Source: Desulfocurvus sp.
Lineage (GTDB): Bacteria; Desulfobacterota; Desulfovibrionia; Desulfovibrionales; Desulfovibrionaceae
Reading direction: 5' to 3'
DNA: 8,592 nt
Assembly (NCBI RefSeq): GCF_023230885.1
Contig: NZ_JALNWM010000148.1
Coordinates: 1 to 8,592, forward strand
Shown: one piece after another, positions 5,249-8,592 of the stretch
Layout: each line of letters starts with the position of its first letter
Position numbering within the stretch: position 1 is the first letter of the stretch
Notes under the pieces: generated by a model
Database searches by the model: none
What the model was told of the DNA's origin: nothing
What the model saw: the letters and a program-made list of their open reading frames with translations, nothing else
Program-made: the position numbers and the translations under genes

Positions 5249-5794
5249 GTAAGCGCACATTTTTGACCTCTTACAATATTCCATATCCTGTCATCACGCC
5301 AACTCTTCTGCGGCAAGATACTGCGGCAACAAGCTTCTTCTTTCGCCATCCGACTTCATGCCCGGTAGTCTTTCAAAAAGGAAATGCAGATACCGCAGCG
5401 GTTCCAGCCCATTGGCCTTCGCCGTCTCGACCAGGCTGTATAAGGCAGCGCCTGCCGCAGGACCTCTGGGTGAGCCGGAGAAAAGCCAGTTCTTCCGACC
5501 GACCGCAAAAGGGCGGATGGCATTCTCGGCCAGCTTGTTATCCGGCAGCAAGATGCCGTCTTCAAGATACGTTTCAACCCGTTCCCACGGCCCCAAGGCA
5601 TAAGAGATAGCGCGACCAAGTAGGCTTTTGGGCGGCGTGGTCTGTCCCCGGTCCAGAAGCAACGCCTTGATGGTGCCCATGATTTGACGGGACTGGTCCT
5701 GACGCATGGCCAGGATGCGATCCGCTTCAAAGCCCGCTTGTCGGGCCTGTTTCGATGGGGTGCTGCTGTAAGAAGGGGTTCATTGAGCGCTTAC
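5249..5794 (-). mobile_element. Internally deleted IS66-family element (546 bp) with both terminal repeats
   Basis: The ends form imperfect terminal inverted repeats of 27-28 bp. The left end begins GTAAGCGCACATTTTTGACC (5249) and runs to TTACA (5275). The right end (5767-5794), read inwards on the minus strand, begins GTAAGCGCTCAATGAACCCC and also runs to TTACA. The outer 8 bp (GTAAGCGC) and the inner TCTTACA are identical; GTAAGC termini are typical of IS66. A full IS66 is about 2.4-2.6 kb with tnpA, tnpB and tnpC. Here only the C-terminal part of tnpC remains, so tnpA, tnpB and most of tnpC have been lost. The 8-bp flanks (gtttttca on the left, ggaagggc on the right) do not match, so no target-site duplication is visible. 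It cannot move by itself, but an intact relative could still recognise its ends. Confidence 0.8.
5294..5740 (-). pseudogene. C-terminal remnant of an IS66 TnpC transposase
   Basis: The minus-strand frame carries the well-conserved end of the IS66 DDE transposase: PKSLLGRAISYALGPWERV, then DNKLAENAIRPFAVGRKNWL, SGSPRG, YSLVETAKANGLEP and LFERLP. The glutamate in AENAIRP is the likely third catalytic residue. The first two aspartates and the N-terminal zinc-binding and leucine-zipper regions are missing. Homology-like sequence begins near QAGFEADRILAMRQ (from about 5740). The first ATG is at 5707, giving a 137-residue frame; a normal TnpC has roughly 500 residues. The break upstream joins directly to the terminal repeat, which points to an internal deletion and not to a second insertion. 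Not functional as a transposase. Confidence 0.85.
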
Positions 5795-5914
5795 GGAAGG
5801 GCAGCGCAGGCCAGGCGGCCCCGCAGGACAGGCCCGCCGGAAGCATGGCCGCCCCCCCGGCGGCGGACACGCCCCGAGCGGGGTGCGGCCTGCGGCGCGG
5901 CATCGGCAATTCAG

Positions 5915-5950
5915 GAAAAAAGCCCGGGCGGCCGCGAAAGGGCCGCCCCC
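5915..5950 (-). terminator. Rho-independent terminator, minus strand
   Basis: GGGCGGCC (5948-5941, minus strand) pairs with GGCCGCCC (5933-5926) around a 7-nt loop. It is followed after 4 nt by six T (5921-5916). It lies about 340 nt after the histidine kinase stop, with no gene between, and is the first good terminator for that transcript. Confidence 0.55.
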
Positions 5951-6145
5951 TGCGAACGGGCAGCAGCGGCCTGGGCGGCCTGCCATGTACGGCGCGCGGC
6001 GTCGCCCCACTGCGAACGGGCAGCAGCGGCCCGGCAGGACGGCCACGCCCTCGCGGGGCGCATCGCCCCCCTGTGCGCGGGCAGCAGGGCGGGAAGCGCA
6101 CACCCCGCAGCCCGTTCGAGCCGCTCCCCGTGCCCGCGCACAGGG
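5945..6145. repeat. Three imperfect repeats at 60-61 bp spacing and a 15-bp inverted repeat
   Basis: The motif ctgcgaacgggcagcagcgg with its gcccc lead occurs at about 5945-5971 and 6004-6031. A diverged third copy (gcccccctgtgcgcgggcagcag) lies at 6065-6087. The shared gggcagcag core is at 5958, 6018 and 6079. The third copy overlaps one arm of an exact 15-bp inverted repeat, ccctgtgcgcgggca (6069-6083) and tgcccgcgcacaggg (6131-6145), with a 47-nt loop. Because the spacing changes by one base, no reading frame is kept, so a repeated protein domain is unlikely. The stretch 5795-6289 otherwise shows no gene. On the minus strand it would form the long 3' untranslated region of the histidine kinase transcript. 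Confidence 0.6.
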
Positions 6146-6289
6146 CGCCCCATGCTTCCGGCTGCACCCGAAGCCCTTGGCGCCGGGAACAGGCCCCGCC
6201 CGGCCCCCGCCCAGCGCATCGGCCTGCGCCTGCGCGCCCATCTGCGCGCCGACCTGCGCTTTCGCCCCGCCCCTCGTCCGCCGCGCGGG

Positions 6290-7984
6290 CTATTTGGTCT
6301 CCGTGGGGGCCTGGGGGGGCAGGGTTATGTCGAAGCTGGTGCCCTTGCCGGGCTCGCTGGCCACGGTGATGGTGCCGCCGAGTTTTTGGATGATGCCGTG
6401 GCAGATGGACAGGCCCAGGCCGGTGCCCTTGCCGGGCAGCTTGGTGGTGAAGAAGGGGTCGAATATCTTTTCGATATTTTCCTTGGGGATGCCGATGCCG
6501 GTGTCGCTGACGGAAAAGCGCACGCCGCCGGGTTCCAGGTCGCTTTTGGCCGTGCGCACGGTGATGGTGCCGCCGTGGGGGATGGCGTCGATGGCGTTGT
6601 TGACGAGATTCAGGAGCACCTGGCGCAGCTGGGAGGGCTCGCTGTGGATGATGGGCAGGTTCTGTTCGAGCTCCTTGGCGATCTGGATATTGTCGAGGCT
6701 GGCGTCGCGCTCACGCATGCCGACCACGTCGTCCACCAGGGAGTTCACGTCCACGTCGCGGATGGAGGCGTCCATCTTGCGCGCGAAGCTCAGCAGCTTG
6801 TGGGTTATCTCCTTGCAGCGCCCGGCCTGGACGACGATCTCGCGCAGCGAGTCGCGGATTTCGCCCATTTCGGGGAGCTGGCTCATGGCCTCGCGCTTGA
6901 GCAGGTCCTGAATCCAGCCCGCCTCCTCGCCGATGATGGCCAGGGGGTTGTTGATCTCGTGGGCGATGCCCGCGGAGAGCTGGCCGATGGCGGCGAGCTT
7001 TTGGGACTGGATCATCTTGTCGTCGAAGGTGCGCTTTTCGGCGTCCAGGCGCTCCAGGCGGCGCAGCAGGGCGCGCAGGGCCCAGACGGCGCCCCCGCCG
7101 ATGGCCAGCAGGCCAAGGGCAAAGGCGAGGCCGAAGGTGCGCAGCTTGGCGGCCCAGGCCTGGCGGGCCTCGCGGGCCTCCTGCTGCACCACCAGGGCCC
7201 ACTGGGGCTTGGACTTGAGGGGGGCGGCGGCCAGGAGCAGCTCCTCGCCCTGGCGGGTGAGGCTGGTGACTCCGAGCCGTGCGGCGTCGACGGCCCGGGC
7301 CACCTCCTGGTCCACAGGGTGGAGCATGTTGCCGTAGGACATGGAGCGGGTTTGCAGCACACCGCCGGGCCCAAGGAGGAAGACCTCGCCGGTTCGTCCG
7401 AAGCGTTCGCCGTCGAGCAGCGCGCTGAACTGGAAGGAATTGACGGCGGCGCGCAGCACCCAGGTCCGGCCGCCGCTCTGGCGGCGCACGGCAATGGCGA
7501 AGTGGGGGGCGTTGCGGTAGCCGAGGAAGACATCGCTGACGACACGGCCGTTGGCCATGACTTCCTTGAACCAGGGCTCGCCGGCGTAGTCGCGGCTTTG
7601 GAGGTCGTGGGGGCCGGCGTAGGCCAGGTGGCGGCCGTTCTCATCCAGCACGCCCATGTCCTCGAACAGGTGGTCCATGTTGCGGTTGACGGTGCCCAGG
7701 ATGTTTTCCAGGGCCTGCGGGCGCTGGAGCTCTTCCAGGGAATGCATGTCGGCGGTGAGGGCCACGGTCCGGGCGAGGTCGGCCAGGGAAAGGTCCACCA
7801 GGGTGGAATATTTGTGCGAGAGCAGCCGGAAGGATTCCGCCGAGCGGGTTTGCATTTCGCGGTCCATGTCGCGCAGGGCGTAGGCGAAGGCCACGAGGCC
7901 GACGAGCACAGCGGGCAGGGTCGCGTAGAGCAGTACGGAAAGGAGGAAGAGCTTTCTTTTCCTGTTCAGGACGTGGTCGGGCAT
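6290..7984 (-). CDS. Membrane-bound sensor histidine kinase with periplasmic Cache-like sensor (564 aa)
   Basis: This two-component sensor kinase autophosphorylates on histidine and would pass phosphate to a response regulator. Layout: transmembrane helix 1 (about residues 12-36), a periplasmic region of roughly 245 residues resembling a double Cache sensor (PWFKEVMANGRVVSDVFLG at 138-156 is typical), transmembrane helix 2 (about 283-306), a short coiled linker, HisKA with His342 in AGIAHEINNP, then the ATPase domain with N box (NLVNNAIDA, 459-467), DTGIGIP (494-500), FDPFFTTK (508-515) and GKGTGLGLS (518-526). The core is of the NtrB-like class, often paired with sigma-54-type regulators, but no regulator is in the window. 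The frame is open for 95 codons further upstream. The ATG at 7984 is chosen because AGGAGG lies 7 nt before it and the upstream residues are low-complexity. Family is certain; the signal, perhaps a small organic acid or amino acid, is unknown. Confidence 0.93.
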   Translation of the reverse strand: MPDHVLNRKRKLFLLSVLLYATLPAVLVGLVAFAYALRDMDREMQTRSAESFRLLSHKYSTLVDLSLADLARTVALTADMHSLEELQRPQALENILGTVNRNMDHLFEDMGVLDENGRHLAYAGPHDLQSRDYAGEPWFKEVMANGRVVSDVFLGYRNAPHFAIAVRRQSGGRTWVLRAAVNSFQFSALLDGERFGRTGEVFLLGPGGVLQTRSMSYGNMLHPVDQEVARAVDAARLGVTSLTRQGEELLLAAAPLKSKPQWALVVQQEAREARQAWAAKLRTFGLAFALGLLAIGGGAVWALRALLRRLERLDAEKRTFDDKMIQSQKLAAIGQLSAGIAHEINNPLAIIGEEAGWIQDLLKREAMSQLPEMGEIRDSLREIVVQAGRCKEITHKLLSFARKMDASIRDVDVNSLVDDVVGMRERDASLDNIQIAKELEQNLPIIHSEPSQLRQVLLNLVNNAIDAIPHGGTITVRTAKSDLEPGGVRFSVSDTGIGIPKENIEKIFDPFFTTKLPGKGTGLGLSICHGIIQKLGGTITVASEPGKGTSFDITLPPQAPTETK

Positions 7985-8187
7985 GGGCGGACCTCCTGCG
8001 CGGGCCGTTGGCCGGGCGCGGTGGCTGCGGCGGCGCCGCGCAGCGCGCGCGGGGCCAAAGGGGTCGGGGGAAAGAGGGGTGGGTGTTGCGCGCTGCGCCG
8101 CGCCCCGGGGGTCGCAACGGTGTCGAAGGCCGTCATGCGTTCTCCGCGGCTCTGGGGCCGGGGGTGGTGGACTGTGCCACAGGAGCC
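7985..8187 (-). other. 203-nt spacer before the histidine kinase, with a possible leader ORF
   Basis: The gap is unusually long for two same-strand genes that may share a transcript. It contains a minus-strand frame from the ATG at 8136 (GGAG 5 nt upstream) that runs 56 codons to 7966, past the histidine kinase start, so translation of the two could be coupled. The peptide begins MTAFDTVATPGARRSAQH and then becomes a Pro/Ala/Arg string, as chance frames do in such GC-rich DNA. I cannot tell a leader peptide from noise, and I see no clear promoter. Confidence 0.3.
7992..7997 (-). promoter_or_regulatory. Ribosome binding site deciding the histidine kinase start
   Basis: A perfect AGGAGG on the minus strand, 7 nt before the ATG at 7984-7982. 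It fixes the start well inside a longer open frame. Confidence 0.8.
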
Positions 8188-8379
8188 TCACTCCATCAGG
8201 ACGTAGACCAGGCTGGCCAGTCCGTTGAGCGCCGCCAGGGCGGCGATGCTCGCGGGCCAGAACCACCACTTCTTCATGAACGGCGGGTTCCAGGCGTTTT
8301 TTCCCCTGGGCAGGTGGTGCATGGCCCTGACCGGCCTGGGGGCGGACCTGGCGGCGTCGTTTTGCGGTGTCGCGTTCAT
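8188..8379 (-). CDS. Small single-span membrane protein (63 aa)
   Basis: No family is recognised. Residues 1-35 are polar and basic (several Arg, Pro and Asn). After MKKWWFWP (35-42) a hydrophobic helix (about 38-61) reaches almost to the C-terminus. The expected topology is one membrane span with the basic N-terminus in the cytoplasm. The ATG at 8379 is supported by AAGGAAGG 5 nt upstream; the internal ATG before KKWWFWP lacks such a site. The gene lies on the same strand as, and 203 nt before, the histidine kinase, so it may be an accessory of that sensor or simply share its transcript. It could also belong with the gene further right, which ends 100 nt upstream. Confidence 0.65.
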   Translation of the reverse strand: MNATPQNDAARSAPRPVRAMHHLPRGKNAWNPPFMKKWWFWPASIAALAALNGLASLVYVLME

Positions 8380-8443
8380 GGCGGCCTTCCTTGTGGTCTA
8401 GCGGGCGGCGGGCGTCTTGTCCACGGTCTGTTCCAGGCGTTTT

Positions 8444-8473
8444 GCGGCGGCCGGGGCGCGCCCCGGCCGCCGC
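8444..8473. repeat. Perfect 30-bp GC-only palindrome
   Basis: The 30 bases from gcggcggccggggc onwards equal their own reverse complement and contain only G and C. As RNA this gives a 13-bp stem with a gcgc loop. It starts 6 nt after the stop of the partial gene on the minus strand. No T run follows on either strand; the minus strand continues with AAAACG. It is therefore not a standard intrinsic terminator and may instead protect the 3' end of that transcript or slow the polymerase. Confidence 0.7.
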
Positions 8474-8479
8474 GCGGGG

Positions 8480-8592
8480 CTAGAAGCGGATGCTTTTCTC
8501 CAGGCGGTCGAGCTGGGCGCGCTCCTCGGCCTTGCGCAGGCGCTCCTCGCGCTGGCGCTTGAGCTCCACGGCCTGGACGAGCTTTTCGCGCA
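8480..8592 (-). CDS. C-terminus of a charged helical protein (partial, cut by window edge)
   Basis: The last 36 codons of a minus-strand gene are visible, ending in TAG (8482-8480). The peptide (LVQAVELKRQREERLRKAEE, then AQLDRLEKSIRF) is rich in Arg, Lys, Glu and Leu with heptad-like spacing, so a coiled coil is likely. Codon use (G/C at third positions) fits a real GC-rich gene. The family cannot be named from this piece. It lies upstream of the small membrane protein and histidine kinase on the same strand and may be in the same operon. Confidence 0.6.
   Translation of the reverse strand, partial: REKLVQAVELKRQREERLRKAEERAQLDRLEKSIRF

Noticed and set aside
5241..5802. Target-site duplication around the IS66 relic
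   Set aside because: The 8-bp flanks gtttttca and ggaagggc do not match.
5945..6087. Possible CRISPR array (repeat of about 27 bp, period of 60-61 bp)
   Set aside because: There are only three copies, the third is strongly diverged, the intervening sequences are similar GC-rich text and no cas gene is visible.
5684..8206. An 840-codon plus-strand open frame covering the histidine kinase
   Set aside because: It is antisense to a kinase with all catalytic motifs. Its Gly/Ala/Val/Asp-rich composition is what the reverse strand of GC-rich coding DNA gives, and it runs through the IS end and the repeats.

Overview
The window comes from a GC-rich bacterium. It looks like a sulfate reducer of the Desulfovibrio group (inferred from protein style; I could run no search). 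The evidence is the look of the ParB, heptose-kinase, FmdB-type and IS66 proteins, and a periplasmic-sensing NtrB-like kinase. No complete, clearly new multi-gene system is visible. The interest lies in decayed genes, a composition island beside a collapsed insertion sequence, several unexplained repeats and one strong operator-like palindrome.

Left part (1-3232). A structured, repeat-rich non-coding stretch (1-252) lies downstream of a small zinc-ribbon protein gene on the minus strand (253-663). That gene is divergent from a plus-strand run: parB (749-1699), an ADP-heptose pathway kinase (1741-2766) and a DUF1992/DnaJ-C28-like protein (2819-3232). The three are closely spaced and probably co-transcribed, linking chromosome segregation with LPS-core precursor synthesis only by position.

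Middle part (3229-5794). Two neighbouring genes are damaged. A TrmO (tRNA t6A37 methyltransferase family) remnant on the minus strand has lost both its start codon and its C-terminal half. An FmdB-type zinc-ribbon gene on the plus strand carries a one-base frameshift at a T4C6 run. A TTGAT-N4-ATCAA palindrome (FNR/CRP-family consensus) lies between them, nested in a larger inverted repeat. After two terminators the base composition falls sharply. An AT-rich island (about 4080-5248) holds one orphan gene for an exported, cysteine-rich protein. The island ends exactly at a 546-bp internally deleted IS66-family element (5249-5794) that keeps both terminal inverted repeats and the C-terminal end of TnpC.

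Right part (5795-8592). GC-rich sequence returns with about 500 bp of non-coding DNA. It holds three imperfect repeats at 60-61 bp spacing, a 15-bp inverted repeat and a minus-strand terminator. Then follow, all on the minus strand, a membrane-bound sensor histidine kinase (6290-7984), a 63-residue single-span membrane protein (8188-8379) and the C-terminus of a charged, helical protein (8480-8592, cut by the window edge). These three may form one transcription unit reading leftwards. No response regulator is in the window.
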